A stretch of 64,000 nt of DNA from positions 19,468,225 through 19,532,224 of the forward strand of contig OX439131.1 in assembly GCA_949318235.1 (NCBI GenBank). The letters are read 5' to 3'. Shown here one piece after another: positions 25,860 through 39,650 of the stretch. Made by a program: the position numbers and the translations under genes. Under the pieces are notes generated by a model, which ran no database searches, was not told where the DNA came from, and was given only the letters and a program-made list of their open reading frames with translations. How positions within the stretch are numbered: the first letter of the stretch is position 1; the number at the start of each line of letters is the position of its first letter. This stretch comes from Ecdyonurus torrentis. Lineage: Eukaryota > Arthropoda > Insecta > Ephemeroptera > Heptageniidae.

Positions 25860-26160
25860 TTTTAAAAGAAAATAATAGAGGAAATATGCAATGGCCTTGC
25901 CATAGTGATGAGAGTCCCATAGTTTTGTGAAAATCTTGGTAGCACAGCACCCATAATTATATTGAAGGTCTTTCTGCACGATAATCCAAGAAAAACAAAG
26001 TATATGTGTGTGTACCTTCATTGGTCCTTACAGACTCAGTTAGAAACTATGAATCATGAGTGTTTCCTACCTATGCTCTAGCAAGATTTTCACCAAACTA
26101 TAATATGACTCTCTTCACTATGTTAAGGTGATACACTTTGCTGGTTTCACCATCATTTTC
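25860..26160. repeat. Foldback element, family member B
   Basis: Outer arms contain CCATAGTGATGAGAGTC and TTTTGTGAAAATCTTGGTAG on the left; the right arm in reverse complement reads ACATAGTGAAGAGAGTC and TTTGGTGAAAATCTTGCTAG. The inner part has AACAAAGTATATGTGTGTG facing CACACACATATACTTTG-like sequence. Words such as ATAGTGAAGAGAGTC and GGTGAAAAT are shared with member A at about 2085-2392. No ORF. Confidence 0.7.
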
Positions 26161-26860
26161 TTATAAATTTCTCACATGATTTTAAAAGTTAGTAAGAAAT
26201 AAAATAATAATAACTATTACAGTATATTACTGTATCAAAGAAATCTACTTCACTATTTACATAATGTTAATTTAATTTTTACAAGGAAATAAGTGTTAAA
26301 AATATTTGTTAGTTTTGCTATAAAAAAAAATAAATAAAAAAAGAGCCTATCATGACTATCATGAAACAAGATAATAGAATTCTATGTTGCTCATATATTA
26401 GTCCATAGACGTTTTATTTCTTTATTTGGCACTAACTACTAAGATATACCTAATATTAAAGACAGATAAGTTACTAACTGCTATTATATTAAACATTTAT
26501 TATGTATGTAGGAATATGATTAATAAAGGTAACTGCATCCTTTTTTTTAGAATACTGTAACAAATAATTTAAAACTACACCATTTTAAGCCATTTCTATT
26601 ATTGATGTGCAGTATTCTTTCATTATGTGCCTGCTATAAATACAAGCGGTTTTCTTTTAAACTAATTGAAAGATAGATATAAAATAACATTTGAAAGAGA
26701 TCATAAATTTGTATTAATGATGAAGAAATATTATATCTAATAGATGTGTAAAAAAAATCCCAATTATAAAAGAAAAATTTTCAATACATACAGGGAAGAA
26801 TCCATCTAAATTTTCAAGCAGGGGTTGAGAGGAGAGATCACATTAAGCTGAAGGACTGAT

Positions 26861-27832
26861 TCAGTCAAAATCGCGATCGGGCAGCAGGACTGGGGCTGTC
26901 AGAGTCCAACTGTAGAGAACAATACAAAGCCAGCTGGACACAATCTTCACCCACACTGATGCAAGATTGGCATTTAGAGTCTCCAGTGATGAGTTAGGCC
27001 TGTAAAAAATATAGGTGTGAACCATTAATAGCTACTTACATAAATATATTGGGATGTATCACAGTTTGTTTATCAGCATAACTTCTAAATTATATAAACT
27101 ACCTAACAAAAGAGCGCATTATTTTCAAGTTTTTATTTCCTTTGTTTAAGTGCCTTGTTACTTTCCATCCACTTTAAATTTCTTATTATAAATATTTAAT
27201 AAGTACAAACAAATACTTACGAGAACCAGTTGGTGAGAGTCATCATAACATAGAGAGTAGCCAGGATAAACATGGTGTGGAAGAAAGACCAGGAGTAAGC
27301 AACACCATCTTCTTCATTGTCCCATACTTTTTGTCCATTTCCATTTTCAGCATCACCACCATCTGTTGAACAAAGTGTGATTTTAGCACCCCCAGATCAC
27401 AGCTGAGGCAGCACACTTACCATCGGCACCCACAATGGGCTCCCGTCCAGAGTCTACTGCCCCAGGAGAAACATCACAGAGTCAGCAAAACAGCAAAGAG
27501 AATACAATAAGAAACTTGAAACAGCGGCCCCATTATTGTTATCTATGTAATACATTACACAGATCAAAAATACATGGACTACTTATTTTAATTGATATCA
27601 AACACTACTACATTAATATTTCAGTTAAACTAAACAAAATAACCATGACTAAAACTACACAATAAAAATCTTTATAAAGCATGGTAGGAGAATTACTTTA
27701 AAAGTGAGGAGGCCCCAAAATCAGATTGTCAAAATATTTTCTGTTGCAATGAATCTTCAAAGAGAAAATATGCAAGAAATTAGAAAGGAACATTAGAAAT
27801 GCAGAAAGTGATTAAGAGAAGCGCATAGCTCA

Positions 27833-27876
<44 letters not shown>

Positions 27877-30800
27877 CTTTCTAAAAGGAAGTTATAGAAA
27901 AATGTTAGTCATGCAGTGCTGAAACAGAAGATAATTAACAAAGTCTTACCGCTGGCTCCATTGTCCTTGACTAGCACGTGCTCTGACATGGTGATACGAG
28001 AAGAGGAGGAGGCCGTACGCAAGCTGGAGTACAACACACAGCACATCCAAACAATCAGGCCAACAATGGACTCCGCGTCAAAGTTGTTGGTACCAGGCTT
28101 CACAGTCTTACCTCCTGCAATTTAAAAAATAAATATAATAAGATAAAAATATGTATCATGTTTAAATAAATTTAATATAATAGCTTGTTTTTAACTAAAA
28201 TTCCAATTTTTATAGTTACCTATATGTTATTTAATTTATTACTTTCTATCAAAATCAAAACTAAAATTTAGAATCTTATTTTATAGCAAACAAAAAACTG
28301 TGCCACATGAGACTTCGATCTCTCCATAGGACTTCTACTGTGGTAAGGCTCTTGCTGGTAACTCTATTATTATCAATACTGTACCATATTTAATACAAAA
28401 AAATAATAATAATACTCTGATGAGTTTCATCCTGTGGACATCTCTCCGTTTAGTAGCATAGTAAAAGGGGAAATATTTTTAACTTACCTGGGACCAGTAT
28501 ATCAGCAATGCGAGGGTTGCATTCACGGTCAGGCTGGTTGCTGAGCGCAGACCAGGTGAGGTAGACAACATAAAGAGAAACAACTGAAGACTGCAAGAGA
28601 CCAGAGCGAGGCTGTCGTTCTTGTACAGCAGGTAAGATGGACAACACACTCACACCAACGCACAGCAGCAGATTAGACGAGAGGAAGAATTTGTTGAGAC
28701 CACATCCATCAGCCTAATTGTATGAATATAGGATAAATAAGTAAGTTGTCACTTCTCATTATTATCACAGTTCTTGATACTTACATGAGTGAAGAAGATG
28801 AATAGAAGAATAAATCCAGTCAAAGCCAAGCCATAATTCAGGAAAGTTGCTACGAATAAAGCAACATACCTAAAAACAAACACAACAATGTATTAGTTAA
28901 AAATACATATTAGGACAATGTTTTGTAATATAGTACATACCAAGAGTTAGACTCAGTTTCTTCATATCTCTCAACCCAGCGCTCTGCCCAGCTATGAGCG
29001 AAGTCAACAAGCAATACCAGCTGCACTAGAATAAACAGGAAGCCTCCTGCTAGTCCAAACCACATCCATGTAGGAGCAAATGAACCTTCAGGAATAAAGA
29101 ATGCTCCCACTGCAGCTGCAACTACTATTATAATTTTGATACCCCAAAATCTGAAAAATAATGAGTAACAAGAAAATGAAGATAAGTTTTTATGTTACAG
29201 TAATAATCTTTCTTTCTTTCGTTCTTTCTTTTTCTTTTTTTTTTTTTTTTTTTTTTTTTTCTACGAGATATTTACCCATTTTGAATAGGACCTCTTGGAT
29301 CTTTAGTAGACTTGACTCCTATCATCATTACAGCCATGAGAGCAAAGAAACAGCAAAGAGCAAAGCAGATACGATATACAGCCAGGTAGCCGACAGCAGC
29401 AGAACAATCTATAGTCACTTCAGCGGGTAATACTCGAGTGGAATTGGAACAAAATGGTACCTGAAATGCAACAACATTAAATATCATTCTGTAAGGTGAT
29501 ATCAGTGTACTGTATATGATACCTTATAGTTGTTTGTTTGTTTGTTTGTTTTTTTTTGTTTTTTTTTTTTTTTTTTTTTCAAGTTTTCTGCCATAATTTG
29601 GCTTATTATTATACCATTTTTTGGAAATTTCATTGTACATTAATTACCATAATTATAGGAAAAGAGACTATTGCTATGAAAAGTACAACTCACTTTTGCT
29701 AGAACGTCCTGTAATCCTGGTGCGAGAGTGATACAAGCTGCAATAGTACCAAGCAGTAACATGAAGGCATACATGAGTCTTGCAGACGTTGATGACCTGC
29801 ACGAGGGGCAAGCAGAGCAGCAAAGACTGCATGCTGCACTTCCACAGCAACATGCCAGCTGAAAATATTGACATTATTAATTTTGTGGACTCTAGTATGC
29901 ACTAGCTGTTACAACTAAAGATTGATAAAGATAGAATTAAACTAATAGGTACATAGTAGTTTGAATTTTAAAAGGCAATAATGTAATAGCCCTAAAATTA
30001 AACATCTCTTGCAGCAAGTATACAATACTTTTTTTTTTTTTTTATATATATATTTTCACCTGCACAAGTAAAATATTGTTCACATGTAACGTAACAGTTA
30101 CATGTGTCTACTTGCATCAAGGAATAAACAAAGTTGGAAAATGTTAACAAATGGAGCCGTTCACATTGTTTCTGGAAATTACATGTGAATGGCTCCATTT
30201 AATTACATTGTTCCAACTTTGTTTATCCGTTGACGCGTGTCGACACAAACAACATTTATGTTACATGTGAACAATGATTTTAAGGGAGGTTTTGATACTG
30301 ATTGCTATTTTATGATTTTATCACAGATTTTTATTCAAAGTGTACACTTGATTCTGATAGAATATTTTGCCATTTAGAAATTTGGGCTAAATTTGCAACA
30401 TTATACTTATGAGATATGTGATACATTTATATTATCCCTTATGTGTGTACACTGTACAGTAGTATAGGCCTAAATAATAGGTATAACAAACATACCATGG
30501 TGTAAAAAAAAAAAAATGTTTTCTATAATTTAACTTTACTTCAAAAACTCAGCACTATTTATGAAAACTAGACATTTTGATAAAAGATAATATTGATACA
30601 GACTTGAGAAGATAACTAAGAGGTGATAAGAAGGAAAGTTGATAAACAACTTTACAATATTCAAATGTACTGTATGTGTATTCTTTATTAATTACAAAGC
30701 TATTAGCAGTTATTGTGATGTAATATAATTTAGTTCTGTGTATGTAACACTTCATTTAATTATGAATTATGGTACCGTTATAATGAATATTGGTAAGAAT

Positions 30801-31160
30801 CTTATTTTTTTATTATTTACTCAGATTTACAAAATTATTTCCCAAGTTTAACAGACATGTTTAAATTTGTCGATTACTTAGGTATTTACTATGGATTTAG
30901 CAATGTTGCTAAGATATCTGGGCTTCTATAAAATTAAAAATTACGTACTGTAGCACAAAATAATTTGTTTTCTTATGGTACTAGCATTGCTGTTATAAAG
31001 GCAGGGCTTTATAATACCTAAAAAGATATTGCTTAAATTATAAGGGAAGGGATAGGCCTGCTGTCTGCATCAGCTGTACATTTTCTAGTGCATATCACAT
31101 CACATAACCCTGAATCTAACTTACCTGGGTTGCAGTGCAAAGTCCCAACACAGCTCCCAT
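26861..31160 (-). CDS. SERINC: Serine incorporator (SERINC/TMS1) multipass membrane protein
   Basis: SERINC proteins are multipass membrane proteins linked to lipid (serine/phosphatidylserine) handling. Ten coding exons on the minus strand: 31160-31125, 29858-29694, 29460-29276, 29150-28941, 28869-28785, 28713-28488, 28114-27950, 27456-27421, 27362-27221, 26999-26861. Sum 1,389 nt, or 462 aa (family usual 450-475), all phases matching. Family signatures: start MGAVLGLC, Cys-rich N-terminus ([12 protein letters not shown]), [70 protein letters not shown], and terminal LPDRDFD. About ten hydrophobic segments are visible. A glycosylation sequon (NST) lies in the first loop after FCS. The exon with the start codon has 31 nt of 5' UTR preceded by an acceptor (31192-31195), so at least one non-coding exon lies further upstream. 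Paralog (SERINC1/3/5) is not assigned. Confidence 0.96.
27421..27456 (-). other. 36-nt SERINC microexon in the acidic cytoplasmic loop
   Basis: Flanked by GCAG and GTAAGT, it encodes about 12 residues around [11 protein letters not shown], phase 1 on both sides, so skipping would keep the frame. It lies in the variable loop between two membrane segments, where vertebrate SERINCs are acidic and divergent. Likely a cassette exon; an alternative upstream acceptor cannot be excluded. Confidence 0.6.
28296..28372. repeat. Half copy of the foldback family in a SERINC intron
   Basis: In reverse complement it reads ACCAGCAAGAGCCTTACCA, matching the left arm of member A (2085-2392), followed by a diverged stretch. 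The opposite arm is absent, so this is a truncated or recombined copy. Confidence 0.5.
30075..30275. repeat. 200-bp foldback MITE in SERINC intron 1
   Basis: Ends are perfect inverted repeats ATTGTTCACATGTAAC (left) and GTTACATGTGAACAAT (right). Inner matching words include AATAAACAAAGTTGGAA facing TTCCAACTTTGTTTAT and AAATGGAGCC facing GGCTCCATTT, so most of the element can fold on itself. No ORF and no obvious target duplication. Confidence 0.8.
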
Positions 31161-31191
31161 ATCTAATTTAGGTTATTCCAAAATCAAGGAG

Positions 31192-31994
31192 CTGAAACAT
31201 AATGGCACAGTAAGTTATTACTTTGACTACTCAGACAATTTGCGATGTATCAGATTGTAATAATATAAGTCTCTATTTTTATTTTTAGGGATAATTTTAC
31301 TGTTGAGTAGCTTGCTTATCTTTAAAGACAATTAAATACGATTATATAAATATTTTTCTTAATTTTTTCCTACATTTTTTTCTATTTTTATAGTAACTAC
31401 ATCACGTATCACTGACTCACCCTAATTCAGAGCTGTTTGGCTTTGAGTATTTTTCTTACATGTATTTTTTATTATTTTTTTTTTTAAACATATTTCTACT
31501 CTTGTATTTTTAATGCAGCATCCTTCTAGATCCACATCTTAAATTTCTTTTATTTTTCCCCCAATTTAATTTTTCTTACTTTCTACTTCCTGAATGTATG
31601 TTACTACACGGTATGTAACAAGTCGAGATCACTTAAAACAAGTATTGTATTATAACTAAAATATAGGCCTAATATATATATTAAAGAGGTGGGGGTCTAT
31701 CACTAGGTCAGGCTTTATGTTGTTGGCTTACCCCAAAACTGACTATAGTGGCATGATATGTATGTATGTAAAAAGCCTTATTGGTTTATCTATGATTTGA
31801 AGAAGGCAAAAGCAGTGACAAGATGCCATATAAATGTCAAATGTGAGTATGTACATACATATATGAGGAAGCATACCACCGATATTGCCTTAGACATGTT
31901 GTTGCATACCTAAATTTTCTTTCTATTCCACTTTTTATGTGACTGGTATAATGTTTAAAACAAAACTAAAGTATACAAATGTACAGAATATTTA

Positions 31995-32044
<50 letters not shown>

Positions 32045-33154
32045 GCAAGCCCCATACAGAACATAAATGGTTGTACATACAATATATTATGCGATACAGT
32101 ATCCCAATATTCTAGTATTTATACATTTTCATTTTGTATGCATCTGAGTAGTACATACAGTATGTGCAAATATAATTGGACCACAAATTTTATTACAGCT
32201 CATGTATGATGATACGTGATACATGTTAAAATTTCATCTGCATGTTGTATGACCTAGAAAGTGTGAAGCATATTACATATATTATGGAGGCAAAACTCCA
32301 TAAAGAAATGCATGGATGTATGATACATGAGTAATTCTATAATCTATAATATGGTAATAGAATACATTTTTATTACTCGCATGCAGTGTATGCAATCATG
32401 CATGGGCTCTAGTGGCTCGTCCAAATCTAATTGGCATTGTTAAAAGAGCTCCCTAAGAATGCATGTTATTTTGATCAAATAGTTGACCATTCCAATTATA
32501 CAAGAAGCCCAATGTGGACAGAGCATAAAGAACAAAATATGTATGCATATTCAAATTTAATCATACATACGAGGGACAAAAAGTTACCAAAAGCATTGTA
32601 CAATCATCATATTTACATATTTTACAAAACTGCAAATAACTTAAAGTTATCAAATTAATGGGTTACAGCCGTGTTGAGTAACTTAAATTGTCATAGTGAC
32701 AGTGACAGTCTGACAGAAGAACTGCCTGGTGTGTATGTATGACTCAGTATGACTAATGAAAATAGAGAATTTGGATTACAGATATTTCGCAACAGTTTCA
32801 CATCTTTAAGATACCAATGCATTATTTCAATAAAATATACATTTGTGAACTCAATAATAGTTGTAAATACTTGTTCTATAACTTACCTAAATATAATTTA
32901 GCAATTTAAAACAATTTCGACACAACACTAATATCAGCTGGTAATGGCGACGCAATTTATTGATTTTTTCCCTTTTTTCCTGTTTTTTTTTTTTTTTTTT
33001 TTTTCTCCCTTCACTTGTTATACCCCCACCAACATTCAATGGACCAATCAGGAGCCCAGAATGCCACGGAATCGTTTATGGGACCACTTTTTAAAATTGC
33101 AGAAAGAAACAATGAAAAAAAAAATTTATATTCATTTCATTCATTTTTTACTCT

Positions 33155-33191
<37 letters not shown>

Positions 33192-33486
33192 GAGTACTCT
33201 AGAAGACTCTAATATAGACTCTAATATATAATATAATAATAAGTACTCTAATATTATATTGTAATAAGTACTCTATTATAGTATTAATTGATAAATGAGT
33301 TAAAAAACTAAAAATAAAATTAATAATAGAAAATAGAGAGATTATAGAGCACACAATACCACGAAAAATGTTTTTACTACGTTATTATATATATTATTTA
33401 TACATTAAAAGACCCCTCGCAACTTACTAGACCCAAATGATAAAAGATAAAATAGTCGCAGAGCGTCACAGCTGCAAGTATTATTA

Positions 33487-33517
<31 letters not shown>

Positions 33518-35077
33518 TAACAAAATGCAATAAAAATACATTTTTTTAGTACATTATGTTAACACTTTATTTTCATGTTACATAAAACATTCATATTTCC
33601 TTAATATTTATCACATTTTTGTGTGGGCTAAAATATTTTATTTTGTGATTGATTATTTTGGACAATATATTCTAAAAGTTTTCTTGTTTTTGTAGCAAGA
33701 TCTTCTTAATCAAATTTTAATTTATTCTGACTTGGTTTGCAAGTATTATTGATTTCTGCAATTAAATATCTAATCAGATTAATATAGATTCATAAGTGAA
33801 TTGTGTCATCATGTCATTCAAATGATTATAGGCAAATGCTCAAAATTAAGCAATTATGATCATAAATGCTTTTTGATTTTGCATATTGGAGGGTGATTCT
33901 GTTATGTTTTCTGTTTTAGCTAATACAATTTCAAATGTTAGCATGCAGTTTACAAAAATAAATAAAAAATCAGTAATAGTTCATGTTATAATACATAATT
34001 TTATAAAATACCTATGATGGGATATATGCATATACGAGCCATATAACATGTACTATGAACTCCTTCCAAATAAATCTGACCGAAGCGTTCATGTCACCAA
34101 ATCTTAAATTTATGGGGAACTGTAACGCAACCGGTCAGATTTATTCAGGAGTAGTGTACATACCTGCTTTCTTAATAATGAACTGCAATGTATGTCTATG
34201 GATAAAAAAAAATGAAGATGAACTAATATAAATTTGCAAGAATTAATTAAGTTGTTGTACTTTCAACAAGTACATAATACTCTTTAAAATGCGATTTTTT
34301 TTTCCACAAATTCACACGGCATTATTTTTTATTCTTTTTTTTTCTCTTTCACTCTTTAGAATGACATAATTCCCAATCCACTTGTTCTGACCAATAATAC
34401 CTTTTTTATTGGTACCTACCAACACAGATACCAATTATCTTATTTCTTCAATATCTGAGCCTCACATTTTTGACAACATTTCATACAAAATTCAAGCTAC
34501 AGTGGAATAATATTGGCTATATATTCTCCATATACATTGAACCTTTTAGTTAAAGTTTAAATATTTTTTTAAACATTTTTATATATTTATATTTAGGCTG
34601 TAGATGCTTTTGTTTTATAAAATTTCTTTTTTTTTTTTTTTTTTTTGTGTCACTTTACCAAACAATAAAACTGCATGTAGGCTTAAAAACAAATCATTAA
34701 ACATTTCATATGGGCGGGCAGATAAAAATGAAATAATACTTTTTTAATACATTTTATTTTTGCAAAACTAAAATAAACAGTTGCATCATATAAGGTGAAA
34801 GTAGACTGGGATTTCAAAAACTACTCTAGCTTTTCTCTATTGGAAAAGACTGAGAGGGTTTGCCATTAACTTTGAATAAAATTGTATTTATAACAATTGG
34901 TTACTACCAAAGTGTTGTGACAATTGAATCAAGCATCTTTGCAGCACTTAGAATATCTTGCTATAAGATGTAAACAGATTTAAAATAATTTTGTGTACAT
35001 TTAATTGAACATACATATTAAATTAAATTATTGACTCAAATATGTTCAATCTGCTATGAAATTTTTTATGCACTATA

Positions 35078-35108
<31 letters not shown>

Positions 35109-38002
35109 GTCAATACAATACATGGTTCCAAGAAGACAAAAATGCTTCATCATTTGAACGCTCATTTATGTTTCAAAATGATAATAAATCTGCATACATT
35201 TTAATGGTAATATTGTAATTATTTTGTTCCATAATATTTACATTACAAGAGAATATATTACAACAAGAATTATATAACGACAAGCAATATTGTAATATAT
35301 TATAGCCATGAGTTTGCAGGTTGAAGAAGTATTTTGTTGTTGAAATTATGAACACTAAACACACACAAATGCATCAGGAATACAGTGAAATATATAAACT
35401 ACATTACATATCACATACAAAATGGTCACAAATGCTATAATATATATTATATATATTTTTTAATTATATTTTACATACATATAATATTTTTATGCTGATA
35501 AATATGCTATACTTAAAAGACCCATGTTTATAAATTATAAAACAGTTTACACTGACTTTTTATTTTAGCTGCCATATATGTGATCATGAAATATAATTTA
35601 ACAGATCAAAATTGGAATGTCCCCCCCCCCCCCCCCCACCTGTTTCCTTCTAATCCCTCTCAATCTATACTGTTTACTTCTATCATTAGAACCTGTTTTC
35701 TTATTTTTATCTAGGCTCTTCAAACATTTCTAAAACCACAACTTGTAATATTTATTATGGATTAAAAAAGGAAAATTACAATTAATTTCATTTAATCCAC
35801 AATTTGGCAGCACTTATACAATTTTAAAATACTGAATGCAACTGTTATATAAAATATTAAATAATACATGTTTTGAGAGTTAATAACATAACTAAAAATC
35901 ACATAAATACTGAATGCATTTAAGCATCACAGGTCTTAATATTTAAATTCTACATACAAAGTTAACATTTTTTTTCTTTTGCATGAACATGGGCTAAGTG
36001 GACATATTTATTCTTTCTTTTTTAATATTGGTATACAGACTTTTTTTTTTCTTTTTTTTTTTTTTTTTTCCTGCCTGCCTTTCTTTTTTTCTTTCTTTTT
36101 GCTTCTACAAATTTGTATATCATTATTATCAGTACAAGAAGAACGTGGTATGTTTTTCATTATTTATATGATTTAAATTTATTTTGCTAGAATGCATATT
36201 TATAGAATAAAAATGGAATTCTGTAGCACAGATCATTTATATTTCTTCCAAAAATATCAGTCATGGTTTTACTAATCATTTTATTCAAACTTTTAAAATG
36301 TTTTGCAGTTAAATGTTTGTTATTTAATTGAAAAAAAAAAAAAATTTATATACATCATTGCATTAAAAATTAGGATCTACTATACCTACAAAGAAATATA
36401 TAGCAGGGAATAAAATATTATTGTTGTTTCAATACTGATGAGATTTTGGGAAAATAAAATTAAGTACTACCATAGTATAATACTATGATAAAAATGAATG
36501 CTATATTTATTAAATTTGTTAGATTAATTATGCTTATGCAAGTAAAGCTTCACCACATTCATTTATTTTTTTTCAGAAAGTCTTCATTTATTATATTTAT
36601 TTTTAAAGGGATCAAAGGAGTTTTCTTGACATGCACAAATAGAAACTGTTTGATGTTGTATCTATATGCTAAATATATGTGGTAAACTACTTTGGTGACA
36701 TAGCACCTTTTGAAAACTGTCATCAAATTACAAACCTGTATGAATCACAATATAATTATTTATAGACAAAGTGAAAACACACTAGCATTGGAAAAATCGA
36801 TGCACAAGAAGCCAAACATTGATTAGTGTCCACATTTTTTTTAAAAATAATTATAAACTTTTTTTAGATTTTTTTTTTTTTTTTTTTTTTTTTACTTCAG
36901 GGCAAAATGCTATACCAAAAACTTGCCCTACCCTGTTTAGGGATTCAAAATATTAATATTACCAGTTTATTATTTTGTTTATTATTTTTGTTTTTTTATA
37001 AGTAGAATCCCATATTGAGTAAGTCATAATAATAACAACACTCATGAAAATCTCGACATTGAACAAACTACTCATTTAAAGAACTGTCAATTTAAATTAC
37101 ATAAAAAAATCAATTTAAAAACAATTGCTAGACACAAGTGCTTGGGTGGACAACAGAGATCATACACATGATTATAACATTCATTAATTGGAGAAGTTTA
37201 TTTTATTTTCTAGCCTACGTCAAAAGTTTAGAACATCTAAGAGATTGACAACAATTTTTTGCAAACCATATAGTTTATGGTTGCTCAAGAGATTTCTTTA
37301 TTTTCAGAAAATATGATAGCTAGAAATTTCTTGGGTAAAAGGAACACCACACAGCCCAACTAGAGATATAATTCATTCCTTGACATACAAGAGGCCACCG
37401 TTACACACTTTCGTTGGAATAATTTAGGCCCCAAAATTTCCTTTTCGTTTGTTTTGTTTTTTTCTTCTTATACATTATAATTATAATTTAAGTCCCAAAT
37501 TGTCAGTCACTTTCCCTTCTTTCTTTTTATCATGTTTTTAATAATTTAAAAAAATACATTTAAGAGACTAATAAATAATAATAAAAATCTCATACTTAAA
37601 CTCTCTCATTAGTTCTAAGAACTAAAATATTTACTAAAAATAATATTATTTTATTATTTTTTGCTTCATTTTTTTTTCTATTTAATAGTTTAATGAATTA
37701 TAATATTTTTGATCAAATTAACATAATACTAATTAGAATTTAACTAATATTTCAAATTTCATTAAATGAATTTTGAGAGCAATAATAACAGACTAATAAA
37801 ATTTAATTAATATTTTCAATCATAACTATAAAACAAAACAGAAAAACACTTAAATAGGCTATTAATTCACAAAATTCTAGGAACTTAAAAAAAGAACAAA
37901 TATAATTATGTTTTCCTCATCAATAAATCCTTGATATATTATATCTGAGCTAGAAGCTAGCTGATTACAAGTCCTGAGAGCATTTTTTACCCTATAGATT
38001 GC
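31192..38002. other. 6.8-kb region upstream of SERINC and downstream of PKI
   Basis: Must contain the non-coding first exon and promoter of SERINC and the 3' UTR of the PKI gene (same strand, so PKI transcription reads toward SERINC). Contains long poly(T) runs (for example 31999-32040, 33487-33514, 35081-35108), a C run at about 35622-35638, a foldback at 34047-34161 and (TA)n near 33161-33184. No protein-coding exon is recognised on either strand. Confidence 0.6.
34047..34161. repeat. Short foldback element
   Basis: ATGTACTATGAACTCCTTCC followed by AAATAAATCTGACCG pairs with CGGTCAGATTTATTC and AGGAGTAGTGTACAT across about 115 bp. Probably a small MITE. No ORF. Confidence 0.65.
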
Positions 38003-38666
38003 TCAACTACTGCTTTGAGTAGTTGATGTAGTGGATGTAGAGTCACCCTCAGTGCTTGCTGGGGTGGTGCTCTGGCTTGTGTTGGCTTGGGGAGAAGTAC
38101 CTGATGTGCCAGCACCTTCATCTAAAAAAAAAAAAAAAAAAAAAAAAATAGAAAGGCAATGCGTAAGTCTGATACTTTTTTATAATGTTGTGCCTTTAAT
38201 GAAGTGTGAGATACTTGGAACATATGGATGTTGTTGGAAATAATACGTGTATCTCATTTTTTGTCACGGTTAGCAATATGTCTATCTTGTTTCCGAACAT
38301 AGGTGCTCGACTTACACATTTTGCTTTGCGTGACAAAAAAAAAAAAGATACTTATTGTCCTACATGTGATAAATAATGAGATAGACATTTTGCTTACCTT
38401 GACAAAAAATGAAATACACATATTGTTTGCAACAACATCGATATATCAACTTTGTTTTGCTATATTGGCAATGTCTGCTTGACCTTGAAAAGAATCCTAA
38501 GATCAACCCCAAATTTTGGATTTTTCCATTTCAGATCATGCATTTACAGCAAAAAAAAAAAAAAATCAAATCAAATGGACAGCAGCCAATACAGCTGAAC
38601 AACTTCAATATATAGTATTTTAATGACACAGTATCCCCTATCCTTTTAAAATCTACATACTTAAAT

Positions 38667-38740
<74 letters not shown>

Positions 38741-39650
38741 TATATATTAAGGTCTACACCCTATATAACATTTGATCCCAAGACCTAATTTACTATAGAT
38801 TAGAAAATCTTTGCATTTTATTAATTTTCAATTTAATGTACTCTCTTGCCTACTCCTTTTACTACTTATTTTGTTTTTAATTTTTTCAACAAATTATACA
38901 AAGTAGAAACATTAGAAAAGTGACTTATTAATATTATGGTCAATTTGATGTGGTATATAATCTTCCATGCTTTGAAATTACAGTAAAATGCACCTTGCAT
39001 GCATGTTCCTAAAGTTTTGAATCAAGAAAATTGTTTTAGTTAAATCTATAATTTCTTAGTATTTTTTTTTTTGGGGGGGGGGGGGGGGATAAACTTTACT
39101 ACATACAGTTAAACTCACAAGCAAATCTGATCCTGCTCTCATATATAATACTTACATTTCTGTAATTAAATATTAATTATTATTAAGGTGAAGTTTTAAC
39201 AAAACCTTGGTACAGTAAACTCTAAATTTAGTGAATTTTTATTTTGTGGAATTCTTAATTTTGTGAAGTCAACCGTTGGTTCCAACTTCCAACCAAAAGA
39301 ATTTAGCCTTTTCAATGTTAAATCGTTTTGATTTTGTGAAAATTGATTTTGTGAAATTGCCAATTCCAGGGTTTCTCGTAATTTCATACAATCAAGAGTT
39401 TACTGCATTATACAAGACTGGCAAGTTACCAAGTAAAAAAACTAAACATACCTGAACAAGTAAGAGCTTCTAATCTCTCAGGCAGATCTCCAGTAGTTTC
39501 TTTAGCATGCTCATCTAAAATATCAGGCATGGCATTACGACGTCCAGTACGTCCAGTCGTCAAGAAGTCATGGATTGCATTATCTGCAGTCATGGGGCTT
39601 GTACCTCCACTACCCCCTCCTCCAGAGGCAGAACCACTTGCAGATAGCAT
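38003..39650 (-). CDS. PKI: PKI-type heat-stable inhibitor of cAMP-dependent protein kinase
   Basis: PKI proteins bind the free catalytic subunit of PKA as pseudosubstrates and carry it out of the nucleus. Two coding exons: 39650-39452 (the exon itself reaches its acceptor at 39667) and 38121-38003, 105 aa from the ATG at 39650; an ATG at 39593 would give 86 aa (mammalian PKIs are about 70-78). The core DFLTTGRTGRRNAMPDI matches vertebrate PKI: Phe at the same distance from GRTGRRNA, two arginines at P-3/P-2 and Ala at the phospho-acceptor position. After it, DLPERLEALTC resembles the leucine-rich nuclear export signal of PKI. A Gly/Ser run precedes the core and a Ser/Thr tail (TSTTSTTQSSS) ends the protein. 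Exon 39452-39667 is open to its 5' boundary in phase 1, so upstream coding exons are possible (see 41752-42037). Confidence 0.88.
38227..38439. repeat. Foldback element in the PKI intron
   Basis: Left arm GATGTTGTTGGAAATAAT, then TGTATCTCATTTTTTGTCAC. The right arm in reverse complement reads GATGTTGTTGCAAACAAT, then TGTATTTCATTTTTTGTCAA, continuing with GCAATATGTCTATC facing GCAAAATGTCTATC. Arms are about 62 bp with few mismatches. Direct neighbour of the dispersed repeat at 38502. Confidence 0.75.
38502..38600. repeat. Dispersed repeat copy 1 (partner at 41250-41345)
   Basis: Shares CCCCAAATTTTGGATTTT, CCATTTCAG, GCAAAAAA and TCAAATGGACA in the same order and orientation with 41250-41345. 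Both copies are followed within 100 bp by a dinucleotide microsatellite, (TA)n at 38670-38726 here and (TG)n there. Family unknown; possibly a SINE or a microsatellite-seeding element. Confidence 0.65.

Larger units (their letters stand above)
25083..26860. other. Convergent spacer between CCDC39-like and SERINC genes
   Basis: Holds both 3' UTRs and the foldback element at about 25860-26160. The rest is AT-rich without a credible ORF or RNA gene. Confidence 0.65.
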
